Source: Mytilus californianus (lineage: Eukaryota > Mollusca > Bivalvia > Mytilida > Mytilidae). From it: a DNA stretch of 64,000 nucleotides. This document shows, one piece after another, positions 1-10,885 of the stretch. Numbering within the stretch: the stretch's first letter is position 1; each line of letters begins with the position of its first letter. The stretch covers positions 68,108,100 to 68,172,099 of the forward strand of contig NW_026262712.1 in the NCBI RefSeq assembly GCF_021869535.1, given 5' to 3'. The notes below the pieces were generated by a model. That model searched no databases, was not told the origin of the DNA, and saw nothing but the letters and a program-made list of their open reading frames with translations. A program made the translations under genes and the position numbers.

Positions 1-174
1 TATAAATTTCATCAGGTCACCAGTACCTCACTAATCAAAATGAAACAACATGTTACAGACAATTTACATCTTTAATTTCAACATAATTTAGGTTATAAAT
101 ATCTTTCTTCTACATTTTTGGATAAATACTCAATTATCCGGCAAATTCCAAGTTGAAACTTCTTCAGCAGGCCT
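1..174. other. AT-rich sequence, nothing recognised
   Basis: No open frame or repeat that I can name. Confidence 0.4.
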
Positions 175-280
175 ATCCCCACCAGAGACCAAACGATGCA
201 CAAGTTAGGTATAGGTAACGATATGAATGCAACAATGAGCAAAAGCCATACCATCTAGCTAGCTATAAAAGGCTTTGAAT
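175..280 (-). repeat. Family M fragment (3' half), minus strand
   Basis: On the minus strand this reads as a diverged copy of the 3' half of the family M repeat seen at 32,419-32,966: the segment around 'gctcattgttg' followed by 'tttggtctc' is recognisable. Short and truncated at both ends. Confidence 0.55.
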
Positions 281-285
281 AATAA

Positions 286-1483
286 TAATAAATATAAAAT
301 AAATCAAACAAGGAATTTAATGGTTTTGGGCAACTGTTTTGAATTTAAAAAAAAGCTTTAACAATGTTAATTTTTGTGTGCATTTATTGTTGCTAATTTT
401 GAAAAATGGACAAACATGTGAGATTGATTATTGTGATTTAAGAAAAACCTGCATACCGGGGTACATAAAATTGAAAATGGAAATGGGGAATATATGTCAA
501 AGAGAAGACAACAGCCGAAGGCCACCAATGGGTCTTCAACACGACAAGAAAATCCCGCACCCGGAGGTGGTCTTCAGCTCATAAATATGTATCAGATATA
601 AGAATTCAATACAGCTCTCAGTCGCATTAAATAATAAAAACCTCACAATAAGTTCTGAAAATCAGAATGAACAGTATTGTAAGATTCTCAAAGTGTACAC
701 ATGGAGTTATGAAACTTAAATTAATCATGCTAATTTGACATGCTAAAGATTGGTATACAACTTGGAGTAGCCTTATGGCATTGTATAGTGTAATGAATTC
801 AGGGGATAATGGCACTACCTCTGATTTTAAATTCCTCAGAATCAATCTTTAATATTAATATGCATACTCTTGTACAAAGGAATATAAGTATGCAATAGAC
901 ATATGGTCTTCAAAAATAAGAGGTATCCATGCTATACATTTATGACAAGATCTTAATCAAGTATTAATTTTGGTTTGTTTAAATATTTTGGAGGTTAGTA
1001 TGACTATGACGTCCTTTTTTGTGATGATGTTTTCGTTTAAATTTGGAAAAATTGTTTGTACCAACAAAAATAAATACACAAAGTTATTTCAGAATTATGT
1101 GTTTATCATTTTTTTTTATGTTTAGGTTGCCAGCAAGATGAAAAGAACAATGCAGTTCAAAAGTTAAAATGTGGATAAGCTGATGTACAAGGTCCTACTT
1201 TTGCAGATTTTCATATTTTGCATGAATGAATTTGAAGTTTATATCATGGAGGGCAGAGAAAGAAAAGAAACACCTCAATTTTCCTTCTTCTGAAGGATAA
1301 ATGTAAAACATCTTGTTCGGTAAGTTTTATGCTCTGTTTTGATACTGTTTGTGCATCCATCTGTCTTTCTCTAAATTATATTCACTTAAAGTTTTTGGTT
1401 ACAGTTCACCATGAACTTCAGTTAGGAACTTGTGGTTTTACATGTATATACTCAAAATTTAGTACTTTAAAATGTTCATGTAT
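286..1483. other. Mostly unassigned AT-rich sequence with one family V fragment
   Basis: Positions 466-585 on the minus strand match part of the family V repeat (fuller copy at 14,316-14,645), including the complement of 'gggtgcgtgatttctcg'. The open frames here (for example 339-584 and 627-845) have no coding character I can recognise; the first runs through the repeat fragment. Nothing else seen. Confidence 0.4.
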
Positions 1484-1860
1484 TTTTGTCGAGCCTGCGA
1501 CTTTTGTCGCAGAAAGCTCGACATAGGGATAGTGATCCGGTGGCAGCTACAGTGGTGGCGTTAGCTAACTTCCTAAAAGCTTTATATTATAGAAGGTGGA
1601 AGACCTGGATGCTTCATACTTTGTATATAGATGCCTAATGATACCTATTCTGTCTGTCACATGTCCATTATCCCTGACCTCATTTTCATGGTTCAGTGGC
1701 TACTTGAAAACATAAGTTCAGATTTTTTGTAATGTTAATTTCTCTCTTACTATGAGTAATAGGATAACTATATTTGGTGTGTGCGTACCTTGCAAGGTCC
1801 TCATGCTCGTCAGAGAGTTTTCACTTGACCTAGACCTCATTACATGGATCAGTGAACAAG
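1484..1860 (+). mobile_element. Family H element, left part (split by insertion)
   Basis: Left end of a non-autonomous element whose right part lies at 5093-5782. It opens with a strong hairpin (1488-1522). Sequence to 1860 ends 'cagtgaacaag', and the text resumes at 5093 with 'aaggttaag'. AG-rich and T-rich segments such as 'cctcattttcatggttca' recur in the right part, which supports a single original element. No coding capacity. The structure (terminal hairpin, internal short tandem units, 3' end CTCTTGTTT) resembles the pearl/Helentron-associated elements of bivalves; that class is inference. Confidence 0.6.
1488..1522 (+). repeat. Terminal hairpin of family H
   Basis: GTCGAGC (1488-1494) pairs with GCTCGAC (1516-1522), and CTGCGAC (1495-1501) pairs with GTCGCAG (1506-1512). 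The loop is TTTT and there is a 3-nt AAA bulge. It sits at the 5' edge of the element, as expected for a structural terminus. Confidence 0.75.
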
Positions 1861-2230
1861 AATTTAGTCTTAGATGCATGATTTTTTTTATTAGTTGTTA
1901 GTGGCTTTGAACTAGCTGTCAGTAACTGCGAGTACTCTCAGATCTGTACTTAGTGTCTTTTTGTTGTTTGGATGTACAAGTACCACTTGTATTTGTAGTA
2001 TTTGTATTTTTATCCATCTGATGAGTTAAGCCTCTTTCAACTGATTTTTATAGTTCGTTCTTATGTTGTACTGTTACACCACTGTCCCAGGTTAGGGGGA
2101 GGGTTGGGATCCCGCTAACATGTTTAACCCCGCCACATTCTGTATGTATGTGCCTATCCCAAGTCAGGAGCCTGTAATTCAGTGGTTGTCGTTTGTTTAT
2201 GTGTTACATATTTGTTTTTCGTTCATTTTT
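1861..2230 (+). mobile_element. Family M element, 5' part (inserted in family H)
   Basis: Matches the 5' part of the uninterrupted copy at 32,419-32,966: 'ggctttgaactag', 'aactgcgagtactct', 'gttacaccactgtcc', 'aagtcaggagcct' occur in the same order. It is broken at 2230 by family G and resumes at 4888. AAG occurs just before it (1858-1860) and just after its 3' end (5093-5095), a candidate 3-bp target duplication in family H. No protein coding. The 2120-2302 open frame is a by-product. Confidence 0.7.
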
Positions 2231-2790
2231 ATACACCCGTTTACGGGACGTATTATGGTATACCGTTGTCCGTCCGTCCGTCGTCAACATGTCAGACATT
2301 AATTCAAAAACGCTGTAACCAATATGCATGAAACTTTGGTGAATTGTTTATATATGACGTGAGCTCCCTTTCGTTTTTTTATAAATTTCGGATTTACCAT
2401 TTCCGAGTTTTGAGGTTTTATTTATTATAAAAGGGGGGATTTTCCAGTTTTCGGACAATAATTCAAAAACAATTTCACTAATTTGCATGAAACTTGTTTG
2501 AATTGTTTATATCTATTGATGTGAGCTCCCTTTTGTTTCTTATAAATTTCAGGTTTTCCGTTTCCAAGTTTTGGGGTTTTATTCATTAAAAAAGGGGGGA
2601 TTTTCAGTAACTCAAAAACAATTTCACCAATTTGCAAGAAACTTTGGTGAATTGTTTTTTTCTATTGACATGAGCTCCCTTTTGATTTTTATAAATTTTA
2701 GACTATACTTTTCTGATTTATGGGGTTTTATTCATTACAAAAAGGGGGATTTTCCAGTTTTCGGACAATAACTCAAAAATGTTTTCAGCT
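2231..2790 (+). mobile_element. Family G element, 5' part, with ~150-bp tandem units
   Basis: Begins 'atacacccgtttacgggacg' and then has three tandem units marked by 'gagctccctttt'-like sequence at 2361, 2523 and 2672, each followed by a G-run 'aaaaaggggggattttc' and 'gacaataactcaaaaa'. The array is broken at 2790 by the family Q element and continues at 4511. The reverse-strand copies at 9055-10147 share the same start and units. Open frames at 2425-2637 and 2571-2771 are frames through the repeat. Confidence 0.7.
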
Positions 2791-4510
2791 TTTTTAGCTC
2801 ACTGGGGCCCTTTGGCCCCATGTCAGCTCATGCCATCACTTGGCGTCCGTCGTCTGTCGTCGTCGTCTGTTGTCATCGTCTGTCGTCGTAAACTATTTCA
2901 AAAATCTTCTCCTCTGAAACTACCGGGCCAAATACCTTCAAACTTTAAATAAATGTTCCTTAGGGTATCTAGTTTATAAAGGTATCCGAAGTTTTGATCC
3001 ATCGACAAACATGGCCGCCATGGCTAAAAATAGAACATAGGGGTCAAATGCAGTTTTTGGCTTATATCTCAAAAACTAAAGATTTTAGAGCAAATCTGAC
3101 ATGGGGAAAAATTGTTCAATTGGTCAAGATCTATCAGGTCTGAAATTTTTAGACGAATCGAACAACCCATTGTTGGGTTGCTGCCACCGAATTGGTAGTT
3201 TTAACAAAATTTTGCAGTTTTTTGTTATTATTTTGAATATTATTATAGATATATATAAACTGTAAGCAGCAATAATGTTCAGCAAAATAAGATCTACAAA
3301 AAAGTTAATATGACCAAAATTGTCAATTGACCCCTTAAGGAGTTATTGCCCTTTAAAGACAATTTTACACAATTTGTTCATCAAGTTTGCTAACATTTAA
3401 AAATCTTCTCCTCTGAAACTACTTGGCCAATTACCTTCAAACTTTAAGTAAATGTTCTTTAGGGTATCTTGTTTATAAATTGTATCCGAAGTTTGTATCC
3501 ATCGACAAACATGGCTGCCATGGCTAAAAATAGAACATGAGGGTCAAATGCAGTTTTTGGCTTATATCTCAAAAACTAAATCTTTTAGAGCAAATGTGAC
3601 ATGGGGTAAAATTGTTTAATTGGTCAAGATCTATCAGCCCTAAAATTATCAGACAAATCGAACAACCCATTGTTGGGTTGCTGCCACCGAATTGGTAGTT
3701 TTAACAAAATTTTGCAGTTTTTTGTTATTATTTTGAATATTATTATAGATATATATAAACTGTAAGCAGCAATAATGTTCAGCAAAGTAAGATCTACAAA
3801 AAAGTTAATATGACCATAATTGTCAATTGACCCTTAAGGAGTTATTGCCCTTTAAAGACAATTTTACACAATTTGTTCATCAAGTTTGCTAACATTTAAA
3901 AATCTTCTCCTCTGAAACTGCTTGGTCAATTACCTGTAAACTTTAAGTAAATGTTCTTTAGGGTATCTTGTTTATAAATTGTATCCGAAGTTTGTATCCA
4001 TCGACAAACATGGCTGCCATGGCTAAAAATAGAACATGAGGGTCAAATGCAGTTTTTGGCTTATATCTCAAAAACTAAATCTTTTAGAGCAAATGTGACA
4101 TGGGGTAAAATTGTTTAATTGGTCAAGATCTATCAGGTCTGAAATTTTTAGACAAATCGAACAACCCATTGTTGGGTTGCTGCCACCGAATTGGTAGTTT
4201 TAACAAAATTTTGCAGTTTTTTGTTATTATTTTGAATATTATTATAGATATATATAAACTGTAAGCAGCAATAATGTTCAGCAAAGTAAGATCTACAAAA
4301 AAGTTAATATGATCAAAATTGTCAATTGACCCCTCAAGGAGTTATTGCCCTTTAAAGACAATTTTACACAATTTGTTCATCAAGTTTGCTAACATTTAAA
4401 AATCTTCTCTAAAGACAATTTTACACAATTTGTTCATCAAGTTTGCTAACATTTAAAAATCTTCTCTGAAATACAGGTGAGCGATTCAGGCTCTTAAGAG
4501 CCTCTTGTTT
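2791..4510 (+). mobile_element. Family Q element with three ~500-bp tandem units
   Basis: Starts TTAGCTCAC with a 7-bp-stem hairpin (2803-2820: TGGGGCC, CTTT, GGCCCCA) and ends with a second hairpin AGGCTCTTAAGAGCCT (4488-4503) followed by CTCTTGTTT. Inside are three near-identical units whose 'aaaaatcttctc' starts fall at 2900, 3399, 3898 and 4398 (period 499-500), plus a 57-bp partial duplicate to about 4460. No coding capacity. Terminal hairpins plus a tandem core suggest a Helentron-type non-autonomous element (inference). Confidence 0.7.
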
Positions 4511-4887
4511 ATGAAACTTTGGTAAATTGTTTATATTTATTTTTGTAAGCTCCCTTTTGATTTTTATAAATTTACGATTTTACGTTTCCAAGTTATAAGA
4601 TTTTATTTGTTTATAGTCTGACAACAGATTTACTAAGTATTGCGCAACAGCACAGTGTATTGCACAATAGCAAGAAATCTTTAATTGAATATAAATTCAT
4701 TTCATATAACCAATTTCAAGTTCTTTGACTACATTTTAATATTCAGAAACCTATAATATGTCAAATATTTAATTACATTCCAAATTCAGACCTGTATCAA
4801 GCTTGAATATTGTGTCTATATTTGCCCCAACTGTTCAGGGTTGGACCTCTGCGGGCGTATCCAGCTGCGCTCAGCGAAGCAAGTTAT
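4511..4887 (+). mobile_element. Family G element, 3' part
   Basis: Resumes the family G tandem unit ('atgaaactttggtaaattgttt', then 'gctcccttttg') directly after the family Q insertion, and runs to 'cagctgcgctcagcgaagcaa'. Joined to 2231-2790 it gives an element of about 0.94 kb. Confidence 0.65.
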
Positions 4888-5092
4888 TTGTACATAAATT
4901 AGGCCGTTAGTTTTCTCGTTTGAATTGTTTTACCATGTCATTTCAGGACCATTTATAGCTGACTGTGCGGTATGGGCTTTGCTCATTGTTGAAGGCCTTA
5001 CGGTGACCTATAGTTGTTAATTTCTGTTTCATTTGGTCTCCTGTGGAGAGTTGTCTCATTGGCAATCATACCACATCTTCTTTTTTATATTT
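4888..5092 (+). mobile_element. Family M element, 3' part
   Basis: Continues family M after the family G insertion: 'aaattaggccgttag', 'gaattgttttac', 'tgctcattgttgaaggcc', 'gttgtctcattggcaatcat', each with a counterpart in the 32.4-33.0 kb copy. Confidence 0.7.
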
Positions 5093-5782
5093 AAGGTTAA
5101 GTTTTAGTGGTCAAGTCCATATCTCAGATACTATAAGCAATAGGTCTATTATATTCGGTGTATGGAAAGACTGTAAGAGGTACATGACCAACTGGCAGGT
5201 GTCATCTGACAATGACCTCATTTTCATGGTTCGGTGGTTATAGTAAAGTTTTTGTGTTTTGGTCTGTTTTTCTTATACTGTATGGAACAGGTCTACTATA
5301 TTTGGTGTATGGAATGATTGTTAGGTGTACATGTCAGTCTTGCAGGTTTTATTTGACCTTGACCTCATTTTCACGGTTCATTGCTCAGTGTTAAGTTTTT
5401 GTGTTTTGGTCTGTTTTTCTTAATCTATAAGCAATAGGTCAACTATATGTGTTGTATGGAAGGATTGTAAGCTGTACATGTCTGCCTGACATGGTTCTTC
5501 TGACCTTCACCTCATTTCCATGGTTCATTGGTCAATGTTTAGTTTTCTTGGTTAAGTCTGCTTCTTAGAAACTATACGCAATAGGTCAACTGTATTTAGT
5601 ATATTGAATGGTTGTAAGGTGTACATGTATTTCTTGTCGGGTTTATATGACCTTGAATTCATTTTCTTGGATCATGTTGAGTTTATGTGATAGTTGTAGT
5701 AAAGCTTTATATTTAGGACTATCAACATGATATCAATGATTAGTAATGAAGGCGCAACATTTCAGCGTGTGCACTCTTGTTT
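5093..5782 (+). mobile_element. Family H element, right part with ~150-bp tandem units
   Basis: Four to five diverged units of about 145-160 bp, each with 'caataggtc', 'gtatggaa', 'gtacatgt' and 'gacctcattttc'. The end is 'gtgtgcactcttgttt', the same CTCTTGTTT terminus as family Q (4502-4510). Open frames 5043-5243 and 5212-5394 are frames through the repeat. Confidence 0.65.
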
Positions 5783-7450
5783 ATACATTATACACCGCAT
5801 TTACTGTTTTTACCCTGATTTTAGGGATCACTGAACATCGAAATGTCATAATGTGAAATTATAGTACATTCTTAGGATAACGTTTTAGGTTAATGTACAT
5901 AGCTTACCATGAAGTTGAATTTCATACACATGTTCATTATGTGGTGAACTTTTAAATTCAGTGCCAAACTAAGATTTTGAGCCTGATTACATGATTGACT
6001 AGACATTGACACATGCTAGTGTTTGCCAGGCATTATGTCCTGTACTAGGAATTTGTCCTGTACTAAGAACTTTTAATAGTACTCGCTGAGTATGGAGTTT
6101 TTGTGAAAGTTTAATATTAGTGAGATTTTTGCATGACATCCTGTCAACTGCTTGTTGATCATGTTTATACATCATGTACATATTTTAAAATTAAAATCTG
6201 ACACATTGGTGTTTTGTGAACTTTAAAATAAGTTATTTGATAGAATAATAATGTTTTGAGATTATCAAAATAAAAAATATCCCATTTTTACTATTAATAA
6301 TTAAGTATTAAAAAAAGAAGATTTAGGATATATGTATAACCATATATAAAAATGAGACAGCAACCGAACAACACAAAAATAAGAAAAAAAACCAATATAA
6401 TTTTTTGTATCAATGTTATAATTTCCAACATGTCCAAAGAATTCAAGGTATTTTCTCATTGAAATAAAACACAAGTGGAACTCTTTCAGAACTTCAGAAG
6501 CTTAAATATGTTTTGTTTGTTGGCGTTTTGTATAATATATTGCATATCTTGTGAAAAATGGAATGTTATTGTAATTGCCTAAAGTTTTAACATTGATCTA
6601 TATATATATATATATAACTGGGGAAAATACCCAAATGTTATAAAGAAGAATACATAAATTGATTGTTATATAATATTAAAATAGGAAGATGTGGTATATT
6701 GCTAATTTGACAACTCTCCATCAGAGACCGAAGGATGTAGGAGGTTAGCAACTGATGACACTGGACAACCTTCAACAATCAGTAGCATAGCTATTTTTAT
6801 TGAAAATCATATGTTATTGCTACATGTACAATTTTTTATTATCCATAACTTCGGATTTTATTGGTCCTTTTTCAGAAGGATTGAAATTCATCAATTAGAA
6901 TAAAAGGAGAAAACACAGAAACAAGACCAGAATAAATTCAAAGACAAAAGTCAGATCAGTTATTATTTTCATCACTCAGTCAATGAATTGAAGTTCTATT
7001 AAATATCTAAAGTCAAAAGATATTAAAACCACAATAATGACAATGTTCTGTGCTGAATGGCCAAAAAGTGTACTATACATTACGATCACACAATGCTGGA
7101 TGATAAGAAACTATTAATTTTTTGGGTGGAGGGATATCCTGAAAAAAAATAGATTTATGTAAAAAGCTACTAGTATGTTAAGCCTAATAAAAGAGTTTTC
7201 ATTGATTTCAAATGGGAAAAATTGTGTTTCAAAAAAGTATTCTAGAATTCATAAATAAACATATATTGATACTTACATTATCTCCGTTGTTGTTTAAAAG
7301 TTTAGCTTTGAACAGTTATAGAACAATATAATTGCATTAACATTTCCAAGGAAAAAAAGATATACAACTAAAAAGATTCATCTTAAAACAATTTACTACC
7401 AAACAGAATTCATTGTAACATACACATTACTGTATATTTATAATTTGAAT
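5783..7450. other. AT-rich sequence with a family M end and a TA repeat
   Basis: A (TA)n tract lies at about 6600-6617. Positions 6682-6790 read on the minus strand as the 3' end of a family M relative ('gttgtcaaatta', 'tctctgatgg'). No gene signal in the rest. Confidence 0.4.
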
Positions 7451-7671
7451 CTCATAGGATTTTATTTCGTCCCATGGGATATTAAAAATCCCATGGGATA
7501 ATTATAGTCCCATGGGATTTTTTTTGTCCCATGGGAAAACAAATATCCCATGGGACTACAATTATCCCATGGGACCCCAAAAAATCCTATGGGATTTAAC
7601 CAAAATCCAATGGGATAATGGTCAATCCCATGGGATTTGCCTTATCCCATGGGATATTGAAAATCCCATGT
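7451..7671. repeat. Regular array of CCCATGGG palindromes, 19-bp period
   Basis: CCCATGGG starts at 7471, 7490, 7509, 7528, 7547, 7566, 7627 and 7646. Degenerate forms are at 7451 (CTCATAGG), 7586 (CCTATGGG) and 7607 (CCAATGGG), and there is a half-site at 7665. Spacing is 19-21 bp, mostly exactly 19. The palindrome is conserved while the 9-12 bp between palindromes are AT-rich and differ in sequence. Not coding in any frame. Function unknown. Confidence 0.9.
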
Positions 7672-7869
7672 TTTTCTAAATCAAATTACAAAATATATAT
7701 AATAATAACAGTAGAAAACCAATGAATTTATTGAATCCCATGTAATTCCGCACATTTTGGTTATATACACGACACTGTAGCTGTAAGGAGAGGCGGCGGC
7801 GGATTTGCAAATGAGTGTTTTGCAAATTAAAAGTGTCCAGTGTTTATAGGTTTCATAATGTTTGGTTGG
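7672..7869. other. Unassigned
   Basis: AT-rich, with one isolated 'aatcccatg' half-site at about 7735 that resembles the array upstream, and a short GC-rich patch 'ggagaggcggcggcgg' near 7788. Confidence 0.35.
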
Positions 7870-8480
7870 GGAAAACTTAAGTTACAGAATGGAAACTAAA
7901 AATTTAGCAATCTTTCGATTTATAAAGGGGCATAACTCAATTATGGTTAAAGTGACCCTACCCAAATTCAACTTGATCTGTATTTTATCAGTGGAAGTCA
8001 AAATTAAACATTGCATTGTATGAAGCATTGATTGTAGTTGATTCAACTTTATCACGGACAAAGGAAGATAACTCCAATTTTAAAATTACTTGATATTTAG
8101 AAGAAAATAAAAATTTAGCAATTTTTCCATTTATAAAGGGGCATAACTCAAGAACGGTTAAAGTGACGCCACCAAAATTCAAACTTGATCTGTGTTTTGT
8201 GGTAATAAGTGTTGTGTATAAGTTTCATAACATTTGGTTGAGGCATACTAAAATTAGAGAACGGAAACGAAAAATTTAACAATTTTTCCATTTGTAAAGG
8301 GGCATAACTCTAGAACGGTAAAAGTGACGCTACTCAAATTCGAACTTGATCTGTGTTTTGAGGTAATAAGCATTGTGTATAAGTTTCATAACATTTGGTT
8401 TAGGCAAACTAAAGTTAGAGAACGTAAACCAATTTTGGGACGTACGTACGTAATGCCCCCTCCGCCACGGCGGGAGCATA
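7870..8480 (+). repeat. Three diverged tandem units with 'ggggcataactc'
   Basis: 'aaaggggcataactc' occurs at about 7925, 8136 and 8296, each followed by 'ggttaaagtgac'-like sequence, 'gaacttgatctg' and 'gtttcataacatttggtt'. The block ends in 'cgccacggcgggagcata'. The open frame 7988-8182 (minus) lies inside it and is not a gene. Confidence 0.65.
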
Positions 8481-9054
8481 AAAATAAAGTGTAACAAAAG
8501 AACCTAGCATCATATTGCTAGTAGCGCCAGTAACATTGTTTGGTGAATTTGTGCTTTTTTTTTTTAGTTTGGCTAATGGACAAAAAATGTTTGGTTCAAA
8601 TCTAAATAAAATGCTTTTATCTTCCTATTACTTACATTGAACATAGAATGGATACTACTTTGACAATTCCTTGTACACGAGAGTTGTCTGTCAAATCTTT
8701 ATTTCACAAAGAATGAATTGCATAACAATGAACTGAGCTCAAAGCAAAGCACTTTAATAATACACTTAGACAATGAGCTCAATCCAGTGATATACTTTGT
8801 ACTACAGGTCCTTCATGAACATCCTACTGGTCAAAACCATATCTCACAAACATGCCATACTACATGGTTGGATCAGAAGTCCTGAAAAAGACATGAACTT
8901 TATTAACATATTTTAAGTATAAACACTGGTTAAAACTTTCACAAATTTGTGGTAAAATTATTCAGTATCTAGCAACTATCAATCGCTTCATGCACAAATT
9001 GATATAGGTTGAGAACCCCTGTGTCAGAAATAAGAACATACCTCCACCTAATTT
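8481..9054. other. Unassigned AT-rich sequence
   Basis: No open frame or repeat recognised. Confidence 0.35.
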
Positions 9055-9420
9055 TAGTCAGAAACGTAAAATCTAAAATTTATAAAAAACGAAAGGGAGC
9101 TCATGTCAATAGATATAAACAATTCACCAAAGTTTTATGTAAATTATTTAAAGTGGTTTTGAGTTAATGTCCGACATGTTGACTACGGACAGACAGATGG
9201 ACAACGGTTTACCATAGTACGTCCCGTAAACGGGCGTATAAAAATGACAGGGTGTCATACCACACCAAAACTTTCTGAAGGAAAAAATACAACCCTGTAT
9301 AACCTTGCAGCAGTATCGAGTCTACATGCATTACCTTGTATATTTCATGTACATTGAACTTAAAAATATGTGGTCATTGTCAAAGTTAGTTATGTCAGTT
9401 ATAATTTACACATTTACTGA
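9055..9420 (-). mobile_element. Family G copy 1 (minus) plus duplicated flank
   Basis: Minus-strand family G: 'gaaagggagctcatg' (9091), then the complement of 'cccgtttacgggacg' at about 9221-9235. The downstream 9286-9420 segment ('cctgtataacc' to 'gtggtcattgtcaaa') is repeated at 10,445-10,560, so part of the neighbourhood was duplicated. Confidence 0.65.
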
Positions 9421-9479
9421 AACATGCCAGAGAAGTGCAAGTACAAACTTTTGAATTTGATCTGCAAACTGGGAAAGCC

Positions 9480-10147
9480 ATCCTTTTATATGAATAAAAT
9501 TCCACAATTTATTAAATTGAAAGGGAGCTTGCATCAATAGATATATATAAACAATTAACCAAAGTTTCATGACAAATGACAACTGCTTAAAGCATTTTCG
9601 AGTTAATGTCCGAAAACATGCAAATCCCCCTTTTTGAATGAATAAAACCCCTTACATTGTAACTGGATAATGTAAATTGTAAAATTCCAAAACAATCTAA
9701 AGGGAGCTCACATTAATACATGTCAGAATATAATTCCATATAACTCTGAAATGGGAAACCTAAAATTTATAAAATAATCAATTCACAACAGTTTCATGCA
9801 AATTGGTGAAGCCTTGAAGAGTTAGTGAACAAAGCATTTTTAGAGTTAATGGGCGTTAACATGAAAATCCCCCTTTTTTTAATGAATAGAACCTCACATT
9901 TTGAAAATGTAAAACGGTATATTATAAAATTCTTAAAAATCTAAAAGGGAGCTCACGTCAGTAGATATAATCAATTCACCAGAGTTTCATGCAAATTGGT
10001 AAAAAATATTACTGAGCTAGTGAACAACATGCTAGAAACAGACAGATCAGGGCAGACAGACGGACAAAGGCATACCATAATATTTCTCATGAACAGGCGT
10101 ATGAAAACTGCAGGGTACCATTCCAGGCCAACACCCTCTGAAGGAAA
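9480..10147 (-). mobile_element. Family G copy 2 (minus), three units
   Basis: Units are marked by 'gggagctt/gggagctc' near 9525, 9704 and 9946, each with C-runs 'aatccccctttttt' and 'gagttaatg'. The element ends with 'cataccataatatttctcatgaacaggcgtatg' and 'ccctctgaaggaaac'. Opposite orientation to the copy at 2231. Confidence 0.65.
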
Positions 10148-10153
10148 CACTAT

Positions 10154-10406
10154 AAGGAAGCTTCCTTTCCATTTTTATGGGGGGAAAAAGGGGGGGGGGG
10201 GCTAGGATGAAAAATTTTGTCCTGCATTTTTTTTTTAGTTCGAGATGTAATCTGTCCTGCCTTTTTATTTTTCACTCTTTTTTGTCCTGCATTTTTTTCT
10301 ATTAGCTTATCCCGACTTGTTTTTACATAAATTGTCATCCTGCCTTTTTTTCAAATTTCATCCTAGACCCCCTCCCCCCCCCTAAAAATCAAATGGTAGC
10401 TCCCTA
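10154..10406. mobile_element. MITE-like element with G/C-run inverted ends
   Basis: The left end (about 10,154-10,215: AGCTTCC, then 'ccatttttatgggg', a G11-12 run and 'ctaggatgaaa') is the imperfect reverse complement of the right end ('tttcatcctag', C-runs, 'ctaaaaatcaaatggtagct'). Arms are roughly 50 bp. The centre carries four copies of 'tcctgc(a/c)ttttttt'. The paralogous site at about 9282-9296 lacks it, so it behaves as an insertion. The 10,150-10,338 minus open frame is an artefact of low-complexity sequence. Confidence 0.7.
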
Positions 10407-10654
10407 AGTTAGCAAACAAATTATTATATATTTACATTGACAAACCTGTATAACCGTGAAGCAGTATTAAGTTCATGTATTATCCCGCATATTATTACAT
10501 GTACATTGAACTGAAACAAATTGTGGTCATTGTCAAAATTATAATTTACAGTTTACTTTTCCAATGCTTTCAATTTAAGATTAGGGCATATTTGTCATTG
10601 GAATTGAGTTTTGTGGATGTGCTGCTTCGTTGCTTCTGGAGGCGACTGGATCCA
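10407..10654. repeat. Duplicate of the 9286-9420 flank
   Basis: Positions 10,445-10,560 repeat 9290-9420 (CCTGTATAACC, 'gaagcagtat', 'catgtacattgaact', 'gtggtcattgtcaaa'). The rest is unassigned. Confidence 0.6.
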
Positions 10655-10762
10655 TATAAATCAAGCCTCAATTTATTCATTTTTCTCTTCATTTAAGTAA
10701 GTTTGATCAACCTGCCACCCGTTATCTTCTCATATTTGGACAGTTTTCACATTGACCCATCC

Positions 10763-10885
10763 AGTGGCGGATCCAGAAATTTTCATAAGAGGGGGCCCGC
10801 TCCAGTCATGCTTCAGTGATTCCCTATATAATCAACCAAATTGTTCCCACAAAAGTGGGGGCCCGGGCCCCCTAAATATGCCTCT
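10763..10885 (+). mobile_element. Family Z MITE-like element
   Basis: Starts TGGCGGATCCAG and ends 'atgcctctgcca', imperfect inverted ends, with G/C runs ('gggggcccg', 'gggcccgggcccc') inside. A second copy in reverse orientation is at 38,135-38,275. Neither codes for protein. Confidence 0.6.

Noticed and set aside
7451-7671. CRISPR-like array (short palindromic repeats with differing spacers)
   Set aside because: Repeats are 8-10 bp and spacers 9-12 bp, far below CRISPR sizes. The context is eukaryotic and there are no cas genes.
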